The notes under the pieces were generated by a model. That model was given only the letters and a program-made list of their open reading frames with translations. It was not told where the DNA came from and ran no database searches. Below are positions 1 through 8,087 of a DNA stretch of 48,443 bases, in pieces. Origin of the DNA: Gordonia rhizosphera NBRC 16068 (GTDB taxonomy: Bacteria; Actinomycetota; Actinomycetes; Mycobacteriales; Mycobacteriaceae). A program made the position numbers and the translations under genes. The DNA lies in assembly GCF_000298195.1 (NCBI RefSeq), contig NZ_BAHC01000006.1, positions 1 through 48,443 on the forward strand, given 5' to 3'. The stretch's first letter is position 1; each line of letters opens with the position of its first letter.

Positions 1-775
1 GGGCACCCACCCCGGCGCCCACGCCGCCGCCGATCAACGCGCCCGGACCCGCCAGCGCCGCAGCCCCGGCAGCGGTTCCCGGCCCCGGCGCGATCGGGGT
101 TCCCCCGACGCCGCCCAGGATTGCGCCGGCGATCGCACCGACTGCTGCCCCGACACCGGCGCCGAGCACCGCACCGGCCACCGCAACCGGGATACCCAGG
201 GCGATCGCCCCGGCAGTGCCGCCCACGAGGATGCCGAGGGTGGTGGACGCGGCGGTGCGGGCGGCCTGGTCTTTGGGGTAGCCGATCGACTCGTAATAGG
301 TCGCGACCCGCGCCTGGATGGTCGCCGCCTGGCCGTTGAGGTTGCGGGCATCGGCGTCGGAGATCATGCCTTGGGGGAAGTGCAGATTGCCCAGCTTGAT
401 CACGCCCGGCCGCGGCAGCACCGGGTTCACCGGCGTCACCGGCCGCGGCGCGGTCAACCGCGGCGGAATCGGGTTGTACGGTCCCGAGTACACCGGCGGG
501 GTGTAGTCCGAGGTGCCCTCATAGACCGGTGGTGCGTCATACGTCGGCGGCGGAATGATGCTCGGACCCGACGACGGCGGCGCCATCGGAGCCGGAGCCG
601 GTGGGGGGGTCGGGGTGGGCGGCGCAGTGCCGGGAGCCGTGTCGGTCGAGGGAGGTGCCGAGCCGGGCGGGGCCGCCAGGACCCCTCCGGCCGCCCCGGT
701 GGCGAGCACCGCGGCCGCGAGCGTCGCCACGGCGATCGTCGTCACCCGGTGGGTCTGAGTGTGGTGCAGGGACAC
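1..775 (-). CDS. Secreted Pro-rich protein with glycine-zipper tail, partial
   Basis: The minus-strand frame is open from a GTG at 775 to the window edge, so the C-terminus is missing (258 codons seen). The GTG follows a GAGGAG site. Residues 1-35 are a typical export signal: HRV, then an Ala/Val-rich hydrophobic core ending near LAAPPG. Residues 36-110 are Pro-rich with repeated PP and Y-containing segments. A folded-looking part follows (VIKLGNLHFPQGMISD, then a helix with YYESIGYPKDQAARTA). From about residue 165 there is a Gly/Ala/Val stretch with GxxxG periodicity, a glycine zipper that usually packs in or across a membrane. It lies 17 bp downstream of the cutinase-like gene on the same strand and is probably co-expressed as a cell-envelope protein. 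The family is not recognised. Other open frames here are shadows of this one. Confidence 0.72.
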   Translation of the reverse strand, partial: MSLHHTQTHRVTTIAVATLAAAVLATGAAGGVLAAPPGSAPPSTDTAPGTAPPTPTPPPAPAPMAPPSSGPSIIPPPTYDAPPVYEGTSDYTPPVYSGPYNPIPPRLTAPRPVTPVNPVLPRPGVIKLGNLHFPQGMISDADARNLNGQAATIQARVATYYESIGYPKDQAARTAASTTLGILVGGTAGAIALGIPVAVAGAVLGAGVGAAVGAIAGAILGGVGGTPIAPGPGTAAGAAALAGPGALIGGGVGAGVGA

Positions 776-791
776 AGGAATGCTCCTCGTT

Positions 792-2435
792 TCAGTTCGA
801 TGCCGACGAGGTCGTCGTCGACGGGTCGGCGGTGGGGGTGGGTGCTGGGGTGGTCGGGGCTCCGGCGGTGATACCGCCCGAGGGAACCCAGGACGAGCCG
901 TCGCCGACCGATCCGGGGTCGAGCGGGGGCGACGAGGTAGGCGAGGTGGGCGCGGTGGACAGCGGCGGCACCGACGGGCTGAACACCGACGACTCCGACA
1001 CCCCGGAGCTGGTGTCGTAGTTGAGGATTCCGTCGGCGCGGTACGGCCGGAACGAATACTGTCCGGCCGCGTCATGGGCCAGCGCGGCGAACCACTGCGC
1101 GATATACAGCGCCGGGCTCGGTGTCGCCGCCGACACCGACGCCCGACCATAGGACTGGTGGGTCGTGCCGGCGTTCCAGTAGGAGACCAGATTGGTCAGA
1201 TCCAACAAATCGCTGTTGGCGGTGACCTCGGTCTTCACCGCCTCGAACGCCTCATCAGCCCACCGCGACACCGTCGACGGTGGCACCAGCGCCACCACCG
1301 CAGCGGGAATCTTGGCAGCCAGAACACCGAGCGCCGCCGCAGGATTGGCCAGCCCGACCGCAGCCATCTGGGCGATCGTGTCGGGGGTGAACACGGTTTG
1401 CACCACGGTCGCCACCGCGTTGAAACCGATGGTGCCGACCTTCAACAACGCGGTCACGGCGTCGCTGATCCCGGGCATCGGGGTCCGTGGGTCCGACGCC
1501 GTGGCCAGACGCTGCGACAGTGGCACCGACGGGGTGTACGACAGCGAGTCGACGGTGTCACCGGACACGTCCTCGTTCACCACGTCCACCCCGGCCTTGA
1601 TCGCCGTCGACCCCAGAGCGGTGGCGATCGAGGCGAGCGTGCCGACCGGGTCCTTCTGGTCGAGCGTGCTCGACCCCGCCAGGTTGGTGACCAGATGCAC
1701 TAGCGGCGAGTTCGACGGCGCATCACACGCCAGATCACCGGGAGTGCAGAAATCGCCGACCCGCCCATCGAGCTGGCCATAACCCCCGACGGTGTCGGCC
1801 GTCGGACCAATCCCCCCACCCGCCGCCGTCGGAGCCCGGAACGCAGGAATATTCGCCAACGACCCCGAACCGCCGCCCGGTGGAGACTCCGGACGGTCAC
1901 TACCGCCGGCGAACGTCGGCGCGCCGGCCTGCCGCACCGGATTGCCCAACAAGGCAACACCAGCCACCCGGGACGCGTCGATCGGACCCGCACCCTCACC
2001 GATCTTCTTGGCCACCATCGACACCACCTGCGCGCCCTGGCTATAACCCGCCAACGCGAACTGCGCGGTGCTGCACCTGTGTGCGATCTGCGTCAACGTC
2101 GCGGCCAGACGGGTATCGCCCTGGGCGACCGACTGCGCATACGGCAGCTCGCCGCCCACCGCCCCACCGAAACCGGCATCGTAAGGAACGGCAACATCTT
2201 TCGTCAGCGACCCCGCCAACGACGCCAACGGCCGAGTAATCGCACCCAACATCCCCGACGACAGATCAGTCGACCCCGTCGGGGACGTCTCCCCCGTCCC
2301 CGGAACACCAACCACATACAGCGGGGCACACACCGGCGCCGCCGAAGCAGTCCCCGGCGCGACCGCCAGGCCAGCCACCACCACCACCGACATCACCGCG
2401 GCACCCGCCGCGGGCACCACCCGAAACCTGATCAT
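792..2435 (-). CDS. Secreted cutinase-family serine esterase
   Basis: 547-aa exported alpha/beta hydrolase of the cutinase family (Pfam cutinase; the mycobacterial Culp proteins are relatives). Residues 1-33 form a signal peptide ending at an Ala-Ser-Ala/Ala site. The nucleophile motif GYSQGA places the catalytic Ser at 132. The segment C-T-P-G-D-L-A-C (230-237) supplies the likely catalytic Asp234, and His247 in LVHLV completes the triad. Cys36/Cys121 and Cys230/Cys237 fit the two family disulfides. The catalytic part ends near residue 260. The remaining ~290 residues are an Ala/Val-rich domain and a Pro/Ser/Thr-rich tail, longer than a minimal cutinase (~200 aa). Known members hydrolyse esters of lipids or polyesters outside the cell; the substrate here is unknown. 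It is first in a two-gene minus-strand unit with the glycine-zipper protein. Confidence 0.9.
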   Translation of the reverse strand: MIRFRVVPAAGAAVMSVVVVAGLAVAPGTASAAPVCAPLYVVGVPGTGETSPTGSTDLSSGMLGAITRPLASLAGSLTKDVAVPYDAGFGGAVGGELPYAQSVAQGDTRLAATLTQIAHRCSTAQFALAGYSQGAQVVSMVAKKIGEGAGPIDASRVAGVALLGNPVRQAGAPTFAGGSDRPESPPGGGSGSLANIPAFRAPTAAGGGIGPTADTVGGYGQLDGRVGDFCTPGDLACDAPSNSPLVHLVTNLAGSSTLDQKDPVGTLASIATALGSTAIKAGVDVVNEDVSGDTVDSLSYTPSVPLSQRLATASDPRTPMPGISDAVTALLKVGTIGFNAVATVVQTVFTPDTIAQMAAVGLANPAAALGVLAAKIPAAVVALVPPSTVSRWADEAFEAVKTEVTANSDLLDLTNLVSYWNAGTTHQSYGRASVSAATPSPALYIAQWFAALAHDAAGQYSFRPYRADGILNYDTSSGVSESSVFSPSVPPLSTAPTSPTSSPPLDPGSVGDGSSWVPSGGITAGAPTTPAPTPTADPSTTTSSASN

Positions 2436-2893
2436 GCAGCGACTTCCTTCAACTGATGACCGCCCGCACAGCTACATATGAAGCTGCCCAAGACAGTCGA
2501 AACGGACTCTTGGACACCACGCCGACCCAGCCGCGGAAACGGCAAAGCTCAACGCCCAGCGGCCGTCTGGCACCCGCCGCCACCACCAGGCCCGAACCCA
2601 CGACCCTGCTGGGCGGCACCAGTGCCAACCGCTCCCTTCTTCTCCAGGTCGGCCGCTATCTCTGTGACCGGGGCTAGGCATGGGCTAGGCACCGCCCCCA
2701 CCTGCGCAGTCATGGTGATGACATAATCGGACAAGTATCGGTATATATTCGCTTCACTTTAAGTCACGGTGATGTCTGCATGAGTAGTAGAACCGAAGAT
2801 ACACCGAATGTATGCCGAAGTCGAAAGGGCGCGCCAGAGGTGCGCCATGCCGCCTTGCAAAATCGAGCGGGCGGACAGCATAAGGTTCGGGTC
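2436..2893. other. Divergent intergenic region
   Basis: This separates the minus-strand cutinase gene from the plus-strand regulator. An AT-rich patch (TATATATTC, 2741-2750) could hold promoters in either direction. A 61-codon minus-strand frame (2549-2734, TTG start) has GC-rich third positions and a Gly-rich end, but no ribosome-binding site or family; I do not call it a gene. The regulator's frame stays open back to 2780, but 2780-2893 reads as non-domain sequence. Confidence 0.4.
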
Positions 2894-3580
2894 GTGGCAG
2901 ACATCCTTCGTTTCGGTCGAATCGTGCAGGCTCGGCGTCAGGAGCTAGGGATGTCGCAGGCTGATGTGCGCGACGCGGGTGGCCCAAGCGATCTCACTGT
3001 GCGAAAGCTCGAGCGCGGACATACCGCACGTCCGGATTTCGTGACGCTCGGCAAGCTTGATCGAGCGCTTAAATGGACGGCAGGAAGCGCAGGACGTGCG
3101 CTTCAAGGGGGTGAGCCCACTCCGCTGCCGTCAGACGCGTCGGAACAGCCACAGGCGATGCCAGTTGATACGCGCCGCCGGCCAGCGCAACCGGTCACCG
3201 CAATCGATCATGGTGTGATACTTCGGACCGACGCCTTAGCGGATCTAACACGCAAGGGGCGGGCTCTCGATGAACTGCCCGCCCTTACAACGGACCTCAC
3301 TAGCTCCGTTGCCGAACTTAGGCACGCAATCGACCGCATCACCCGCGCATGGATCATTCGACAGACTGAGATTGCTCGGCGCGATGACACGTTGTCCGAC
3401 CTCATCCTAGTTCTCGACGACCACCTTCGGTCTCCACCAACGGCGGGCACACAAGCCGATATCGATGACCTTCGGTATCTTCGATGGTTGGCTGGGTACG
3501 AGACCACGACAGATGAAGACCAGCAACGCTACGAACGGCGGTTCGCAAAGGCTTTGGAGTCCGAACGAGGAGACCGATGA
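2894..3580 (+). CDS. XRE-type helix-turn-helix regulator with long C-terminal helix region
   Basis: Predicted DNA-binding regulator. The frame is open from ATG 2780, but homology-like sequence begins at VADILRFGRIVQARR, so GTG 2894 (AAGG 9 nt upstream) is preferred. Residues 1-65 read as an XRE/lambda-repressor HTH: RFGRIVQARRQELGMSQADV, then RKLERG and FVTLGKLDRALKW, the usual helices and 'E-G' turn. The rest is charged and helical (DELPALTTDLTSSVAELRHAIDRITRAW), probably an oligomerisation or sensing part. Its stop overlaps the start of the next regulator by 4 bp (ATGA), so the two are translationally coupled. The regulated genes are unknown; the cutinase unit is divergent and an obvious candidate. 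Confidence 0.7.
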   Translation: MADILRFGRIVQARRQELGMSQADVRDAGGPSDLTVRKLERGHTARPDFVTLGKLDRALKWTAGSAGRALQGGEPTPLPSDASEQPQAMPVDTRRRPAQPVTAIDHGVILRTDALADLTRKGRALDELPALTTDLTSSVAELRHAIDRITRAWIIRQTEIARRDDTLSDLILVLDDHLRSPPTAGTQADIDDLRYLRWLAGYETTTDEDQQRYERRFAKALESERGDR

Positions 3581-4002
3581 TCCCACCGCTTAAGGAGCGA
3601 CTTAATCGAGCGGTCGATTTCGCCCACTCGCGCAGTGAATCACCGCTGACAAGTCGAGAAATAGCTGACCAGGTGTCGGCTACTTTGCAAGATGAGATCT
3701 CTGAGCAGCTGATTCGTGAGCTGCGGGATGGGACGATTAACGCAGTGCCGGTGGGGCTGGTCGAGCCTCTCGCCCAGGTGTTCGGTATTCGAGATCATGG
3801 ATACTTTGCCGACCCGGTCGCCGCCGCGGACATCGATCGAGTACTCGTCATGCACGAGCGTCTCGCACTTCTCATAGAAGCTCGAGACCTCGGAGTGCAA
3901 CATATTGCGACCAGAGATGTTGACCAGGATCCGAGGCTTGTTCATAAGCTGCGAGCGGCTCTCGCAGCTATGACGAAACGGCCACAGGCTTCGTCAGATT
4001 AG
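3577..4002 (+). CDS. EspR-like HTH transcriptional regulator
   Basis: 141-aa protein similar in plan to EspR, the mycobacterial nucleoid-associated regulator of ESX-1 secretion. It has an N-terminal HTH with a long loop (ERLNRAVDFAHSR, SPLTSREIADQVS, ISEQLIRELRDGTI), a hydrophobic helix VEPLAQVFGIRDHGYFADP, and a C-terminal dimerisation-type helix pair ending in RLVHKLRAALAAM. The segments 'LAQVFGI..GYFADP' and 'LGVQHIATR' are the parts that read as EspR family. It overlaps the upstream HTH gene by 4 bp and meets the minus-strand membrane-protein remnant tail to tail with 9 bp overlap. Function is inferred from fold only; no operator is evident. Confidence 0.72.
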   Translation: MIPPLKERLNRAVDFAHSRSESPLTSREIADQVSATLQDEISEQLIRELRDGTINAVPVGLVEPLAQVFGIRDHGYFADPVAAADIDRVLVMHERLALLIEARDLGVQHIATRDVDQDPRLVHKLRAALAAMTKRPQASSD

Positions 4003-4619
4003 CTGTTGTCCGCGCGGCTGCAACGTTGCCCATGCGCGGGCGACGTCGTCTACTTCATCGTCGTGAACTGCCCACAGTGGTGATGACAGTGCGCTACCCC
4101 TAACTGCGGGCTGTCCACAGGTTTGGCTGAACTCCTCACATGCCTCGTGTAGCACTGCCGCTCGATCGCGAGCCCCCTCAGGCCACACAGTCCCGGCTGG
4201 AAGCCACCGCGAGACTGCAAAGATGATGTCTTCGAGCTCGATTCTCATGCGATGCTCTCGCTCGGCTTCGCTTGGGAGTCCGTCGTCTGGTCCCAACTCC
4301 GCGAGCCGGTAAGCGGGAGCAATATTCGTGAGATGTTCCCAGAGTGGTCGGAGCTGAGCCATCCGAGTTTGCGGGCCCCTTTCTAACCCGGTACGACGAC
4401 GCACATCAGCGATCACCGCTGGAATACCTACGGGCAACCAGGGCAAGAGGGTTGGGTAGAGGGCAACGTCGTTTCTCAGGGCGCTACGCGGCTCGGTCCA
4501 CGACCCACCAATGCCTGCGCTCATGAGCCATGCACTGCCCATCACTTGCATCACGTTGATGATGCTGAATGCGATCGCAGCCAACAGTAGAGAAACTAGG
4601 AGCCGGCGGGCCGAAGTGG
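3994..4619 (-). pseudogene. MAB_1171c-like membrane protein, C-terminal half, severed by an IS
   Basis: This frame encodes the last ~206 residues of a membrane protein of the MAB_1171c-type putative transporter family (a C-terminal soluble domain after several helices). A final hydrophobic segment (LLVSLLLAAIAFSIINVMQV) is followed by the cytoplasmic part with WTEPRSALRNDVALYPTLLPWLPVG and RMRIELEDIIFAVSRWL. It has no start of its own: it runs into the insertion sequence at 4620. Removing 4620-5661 and one AGTGG copy joins it in frame to the N-terminal half at 5662-6207 (junction reads AKSAT-SARRLL), giving about 388 aa, the normal family length. The disruption is therefore clean and probably recent. 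The downstream half is unlikely to be translated now. Confidence 0.85.
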
Positions 4620-5661
4620 TGTTGACCGTCTCGCTGTGTGACGACCACGGCGGGGGTCATCGTCATTGAGTTTGTCGACGGCCCGTGTCGGGGACGGCGG
4701 TGGTCTGCATCATCAGCGCGCCCACCAACGGACCCATGCTGCTCTGCTCGTCGAGACTCCGTTTCGGCTCCGGCGCGATGCCGAATCCCGAGATCGTCAC
4801 AGTCGGTGACGGCGGCCGCGTCGATTGTGGTGTCGCCCAACACGAACTGACCCCTATGCCAGCCCACGGGTGATAGGTAAGACTGGTGCATCATGGACTG
4901 GGTCTGCGGTGATCGTCGCGCGCACCGGCGAACTGGCCGAGGAACTACTCGCTGCCGGCGAACTGCGCTGCCCGCTGTGCCGCGACGGCCAACTGAGTTC
5001 GTGGGGCTACGGCCGGCGGCGTACCGTACGCGATCACGACGACGCCACGATCACCGTTCGCCCCCGCCGCACCCGATGCCGGTCCTGCTCTGCGACACAT
5101 ATCGTGATGCCCGCCGCCCTGCAGCCACGTCACGCCGACACCACCGCAGTGATCGGAACAGCGTTGCTGCACAGGGCAAATGGACTCGGACACCGAAGCA
5201 TCTCGGCGACCATGGGACGGCCGCTGTCCACCGTACGCCGCTGGCTTCGTCGACTACCGCCAGCACACATGGACCGTCTCGCACGCGCCGGGACCGAGCA
5301 GCTGCTCGCCCTGGACCCCGACACGTTCACCACGCTGCGCTACCAAGGGAACATGTTGCACCACGCGCTGTCGCTGCTCGCCGCGGCGGCCTACTGGGAC
5401 CACCACCGCTACGGCCTTGATGAGGCGCCGTGGACCCTGATCGGGATGTACACCCGCGGTCGGCTTCTGGCGCCACCTGGCTGACCCCTCCGATGCCCCG
5501 CGCGTCCGCCCGGGGCACCATCGTCGTGCCCGCAGGTAGCCGTCACTATGACGACCATCGCGTCTCGGCGACGATCACCCCGTCACCATGCAGACCAACT
5601 CCCGAAATCAGGTCTGCATCCACAGTGACGCCATCGTCGTCATCCTCGGCGACGGTCAACA
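4620..5661 (+). mobile_element. 1,042-bp insertion sequence, TGTTGACCGTC ends, 5-bp target duplication
   Basis: The element begins TGTTGACCGTC (4620-4630) and ends with its exact reverse complement (5651-5661). Imperfect inverted similarity continues ~20 bp inwards (shared TGACGAC and GGCG). It is flanked by AGTGG at 4615-4619 and 5662-5666, a 5-bp target-site duplication. TGT...ACA termini are typical of retroviral-integrase-type (rve) transposases such as IS481 and relatives. The only convincing gene inside is a DUF6431-type zinc-ribbon/HTH protein; no DDE transposase frame is present. It is thus either a non-autonomous derivative mobilised in trans or a short element of unusual make-up. 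It interrupts the MAB_1171c-like gene and leaves both halves otherwise intact. Confidence 0.85.
4909..5484 (+). CDS. DUF6431-type zinc-ribbon and HTH protein inside the IS
   Basis: 191 codons from the GTG at 4909 (VIVARTGELAEELLAAGEL); the frame stays open upstream to 4825 but that part looks like terminal IS sequence. Two CxxC pairs (CPLC and CRSC) near residues 19-60 form a zinc ribbon. A homeodomain-like HTH follows: VIGTALLHRANGLGHRSIS, then GRPLSTVRRWLRRLP. This is the layout of DUF6431 proteins, common in actinobacterial insertion sequences, where they are thought to recognise DNA for a partner DDE transposase. The C-terminal ~70 residues (LLALDPDTFTT...YWDHHRYGLDEAPW) have no catalytic motif. 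It may be a transposition accessory protein that has lost its partner. No strong ribosome-binding site supports the start. Confidence 0.6.
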   Translation: MIVARTGELAEELLAAGELRCPLCRDGQLSSWGYGRRRTVRDHDDATITVRPRRTRCRSCSATHIVMPAALQPRHADTTAVIGTALLHRANGLGHRSISATMGRPLSTVRRWLRRLPPAHMDRLARAGTEQLLALDPDTFTTLRYQGNMLHHALSLLAAAAYWDHHRYGLDEAPWTLIGMYTRGRLLAPPG

Positions 5662-6207
5662 AGTGGCCGACTTGGCCATCTGCCAGAGCGTCACCACTAT
5701 TACGAGTTCGGCTGGTATGAACATGAAGCTGTGCAGTGTCAGGTACGCGCCGGTGCGCCATGAACTACTGAGCTGCTCCACCGCCAGTCCGGTTGAACGT
5801 AGCGGCTCGTTCACTGCGATCAAGACGACACAGATTGCGGCGCAGCCGGTCGCAATGGCCAGCCATACCCACCGCGCTGTCAAACCACTTCTCGAGCGCC
5901 ATCGAAGGCCCAATAGCAGTAGAGCGGACGCCGAGCACACCTGCAACATTGCACCCAAAAGCCGGACATCAGAGAGGTCGAGGCCAAACAGCTCGTCTAG
6001 CCAGTGCTGAACCTCCGGCACTCGTAGCACGGCGTAGAGCACGATAAATGCTGCGTACCAGTGCGCGGCGGTGGTCGTAGGCCGGCGATCTCGAATGATC
6101 AGCATCCGATACGCAATCAGTGCGACAACTGCGGCCAGCACAGGGCCGATGACCGAGGTGGGCACGACTGTGGTCGTCTGGTCCACCAACGTTTGACTCG
6201 GTGTCAC
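5662..6207 (-). pseudogene. MAB_1171c-like membrane protein, N-terminal half, severed by an IS
   Basis: Start ATG 6207 overlaps the stop of the ImmA/IrrE gene (ATGA), so the pair was an operon. The 182 residues before the insertion contain five to six hydrophobic helices: VIGPVLAAVVALIAYRML, HWYAAFIVLYAVLRVP, a segment around LLGAMLQVCSASALLLLGL, WVWLAIATGCAAICVVLIAV, and LHSFMFIPAELVIVVTLW. The frame then enters the IS and stops after two more codons (TGT TGA). The other half lies at 3994-4619. ImmA/IrrE peptidases followed by a MAB_1171c-type membrane protein are a recurrent actinobacterial pair; the role of the pair is not established. A truncated membrane fragment could still be made from this promoter. 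Confidence 0.85.
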
Positions 6208-6737
6208 TGCTTCACCGGCTCGAAGAACGCGCTCGCGATTCGATCAAACCGCCCATCTCCACGCTGGCTTCGGCTCAACACTGCTAGGCGCGTGCCCACG
6301 AGCTCGGCGGTAGTCTCCTCCTCCGAATCGAAGACACTGCGATGCAGAACCCGTTCGACCATCTCTATGTCCAGGCCCTCAGCCAGCGCGGCCATCGAGT
6401 CCGGATTCCAGGAATCCCCCTGGTGATCGCAGAGAATATGACCGATCTCGTGGAATATTTGTTGTCTCTGGTGTCGCTCGCTGCGGGTGTCGTCGTAGTT
6501 GATCACGAAGGCACTCTTCGTCACCCACAGCAGCCCACACGACCCGGGTTCTCCTGCTTCGGGCGCCTCTGTCTGCCATGGCGACAACACGACAGCACGT
6601 TCGTACCGAGCTTCAAGCCACGCACAGAACTCATCGACAGTCCATGGCGGGATGACCGGAACCTCAGCGAGAATCGCTTCAACCCTGTTGGGCGTAGCCT
6701 TTCGGCGCCGCACGTTGGGAAGGGCCCAACTTGACAT
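6204..6737 (-). CDS. ImmA/IrrE-family metallopeptidase
   Basis: 177-aa zinc peptidase-like protein. The HEIGH motif at residues 96-100 supplies two His ligands and the catalytic Glu; downstream EEETTAELVGTRLAVLSR fits the usual third-ligand helix. ImmA cleaves a phage-type repressor to trigger ICE excision and IrrE cleaves DdrO in Deinococcus, so a repressor target is the standard expectation. The open frame extends to 6869, but ATG 6737 (MSSWALPNVRRRK) is chosen because it has GGAGG nine bases upstream. It is coupled by ATGA overlap to the disrupted membrane-protein gene. Its own coding sequence is intact. Possible partners are the XRE-type regulators at 2.9-4.0 kb, but they lie beyond the convergent disrupted gene and the link is speculative. 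Confidence 0.82.
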   Translation of the reverse strand: MSSWALPNVRRRKATPNRVEAILAEVPVIPPWTVDEFCAWLEARYERAVVLSPWQTEAPEAGEPGSCGLLWVTKSAFVINYDDTRSERHQRQQIFHEIGHILCDHQGDSWNPDSMAALAEGLDIEMVERVLHRSVFDSEEETTAELVGTRLAVLSRSQRGDGRFDRIASAFFEPVKQ

Positions 6738-6834
6738 ACGTGAAATCCTCCACGAAACCCCCAAAACACCGTACCGACCCTGGCGACCGATTTCTGACAG
6801 TCTAGGTGCATACACGCGCCAGGCCCGCCCCTTC

Positions 6835-7698
6835 ATGGAGAGGACCAAACCCACCGTGCCCACTTTCACCTCGGACGCGCTGACGTTTCAGGTTACCGAA
6901 CATGGCCCGAAGACCGGCGAGCCTATCGTCCTCTTACACGGATTTCCCCAGGACGCCACTTCTTGGAGCGCGACTGCCGCCGAGCTCGCCGGCGGAGGCC
7001 ATCGCGTCCTCACGCCGAACCTGCGTGGGTATTCGCCGGGCGCATGCCCCCGCGACAGATCCTCCTATGGAGTTAACCGCCTTGTCGGAGATGTGTTGGC
7101 CCTTCTCGACGCACAAGCCCTCGAGCAAGCCCACATCGTGGGACACGACTGGGGAGGCTCTCTGGTCTGGACGATGCGAAAGACCCACCCTCACCGGATG
7201 ACTTCGGCGACCATCGTCTCAACGCCTCATCCGAGTGCGCTCGCGTGGGCCTGCACACACACAGGCCAACTACTCCGTAGCTGGTACATGGCCGCCATCG
7301 CCCTCCCCGTTCTTCCTGAGTTCGTGGTACGACACCACCTCGCCCAGCTCATCGCTGCCACAGGTCTGCCAGACGAGCGGGCCAGCTACTACCAAAGCCT
7401 CATGAACCAAAAGGGCATCGCCACAGGCGCGCTCAACTGGTACCGCCAGATGCTCGTGGAGCAGATCCGGCCACCAGCACGACCGATACCTCCTGTCGGC
7501 GCCCACACGCCAGCAACCCAGTACATCTGGGGCAACGAAGATCTGTTCTTCAATCGCGCTGTCGCCGAGCGCACAACGAAGGTCGTCAGCGACCTCTCGT
7601 TTACTGAGCTCGACGGAGGTCACTGGTTGCCCGAGACCCACCCGACAGAGCTCGCCGAAACGATCAGAAGCCATGTAATTGTGTCTGCTCACCACTGA
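6835..7698 (+). CDS. Alpha/beta hydrolase, epoxide-hydrolase type
   Basis: 287 aa from ATG 6835; GTG 6856 (VPTFTSDALTF) preceded by GAGAGGA is an alternative, and the longer open frame to 6499 is antisense to the ImmA/IrrE gene. The oxyanion motif HGFPQD begins at His35. The nucleophile elbow GHDWGG puts an Asp (105), not Ser, at the catalytic position, which marks epoxide hydrolases and haloalkane dehalogenases. A cap domain covers roughly residues 135-210 (LIAATGLPDERASYYQSL). The charge-relay His is 263 in GGHWLPETHP, and the acid is probably in WGNEDLFF. It is predicted to be soluble and cytoplasmic, opening epoxide rings with water; the substrate is unknown. It is divergent from the peptidase gene and followed by a good terminator. 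Confidence 0.85.
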   Translation: MERTKPTVPTFTSDALTFQVTEHGPKTGEPIVLLHGFPQDATSWSATAAELAGGGHRVLTPNLRGYSPGACPRDRSSYGVNRLVGDVLALLDAQALEQAHIVGHDWGGSLVWTMRKTHPHRMTSATIVSTPHPSALAWACTHTGQLLRSWYMAAIALPVLPEFVVRHHLAQLIAATGLPDERASYYQSLMNQKGIATGALNWYRQMLVEQIRPPARPIPPVGAHTPATQYIWGNEDLFFNRAVAERTTKVVSDLSFTELDGGHWLPETHPTELAETIRSHVIVSAHH

Positions 7699-7722
7699 AG
7701 CTAGCCAATACCCACCGAGTAT

Positions 7723-7766
7723 GAACCGAACATGCACGTACGATGTGCATTATGTTCGGTTCTTTT
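7723..7766 (+). terminator. Terminator after the epoxide-hydrolase gene
   Basis: GAACCGAACAT pairs with ATGTTCGGTTC, continuing inward through GCAC/GTGC after a 3-nt bulge, with a 7-nt loop, then CTTTTC. It lies 25 bp after the stop codon and fits an intrinsic terminator, although the symmetrical arms could also be an operator for the next small gene. Confidence 0.7.
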
Positions 7767-7816
7767 CGGCGTGTCGCTGACCTCGGTCGGCATTCTTGCT
7801 GGGCAGAATAGTCCCT

Positions 7817-8035
7817 ATGGCTGGTCGCCCACGCAAAGATCCGTCCGGTGAGGACCTCGTGAACTTGAGCCTGTCCACCACAAAGGTGTTGCGGGCGACG
7901 ATCCATGCTGCGGCGAAGGCGCGCGGCATGTACGTCGTCGATTACCTGGGCGCCCTGGTCGCAAATGACCTCGGCCAGCCGATACCTGGTGTGCCGCCGT
8001 TGAAGGAGGTTCTGGACTTGCGCAGTAGCGCCTAA
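7817..8035 (+). CDS. Small basic plasmid protein, possible ribbon-helix-helix
   Basis: 72 aa from ATG 7817 (MAGRPRKDPSGEDLVNLSLS); a TTG at 7796 would add seven residues. A positively charged N-terminus (GRPRKD) is followed by a beta-like strand VNLSLSTTKVLRATIHAAAKARGMYVVDYLGALV, a strand-helix-helix pattern resembling RHH DNA-binding proteins. Such small genes often sit just before a plasmid replication gene and act in copy control. It lies upstream of the primase-like Rep and is separated from it by a strong terminator, so it has its own transcript. No family can be named with confidence. It could instead be an antitoxin, but no toxin gene is adjacent. Confidence 0.6.
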   Translation: MAGRPRKDPSGEDLVNLSLSTTKVLRATIHAAAKARGMYVVDYLGALVANDLGQPIPGVPPLKEVLDLRSSA

Positions 8036-8042
8036 CTAAACG

Positions 8043-8076
8043 ACGAGCGCCCCCGGCGGGAACCGGGGGCGCTCGT
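8043..8076 (+). terminator. Strong hairpin terminator
   Basis: ACGAGCGCCCCCGG (8043-8056) and its perfect complement (8063-8076) form a 14-bp stem with a six-base loop, followed by GAAGTTTG. It sits 7 bp after the small gene and just ahead of rep, insulating the replication gene. Confidence 0.85.
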
Positions 8077-8087
8077 GAAGTTTGTGA

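Noticed and set aside
759..1703. Long plus-strand frame opposite the cutinase gene
   Set aside because: Arg/Gly-rich antisense shadow of high-GC coding DNA; the minus-strand frame has signal peptide and catalytic motifs.
6499..6834. N-terminal extension of the epoxide hydrolase frame
   Set aside because: Antisense to the ImmA/IrrE gene; hydrolase homology starts only after 6835.
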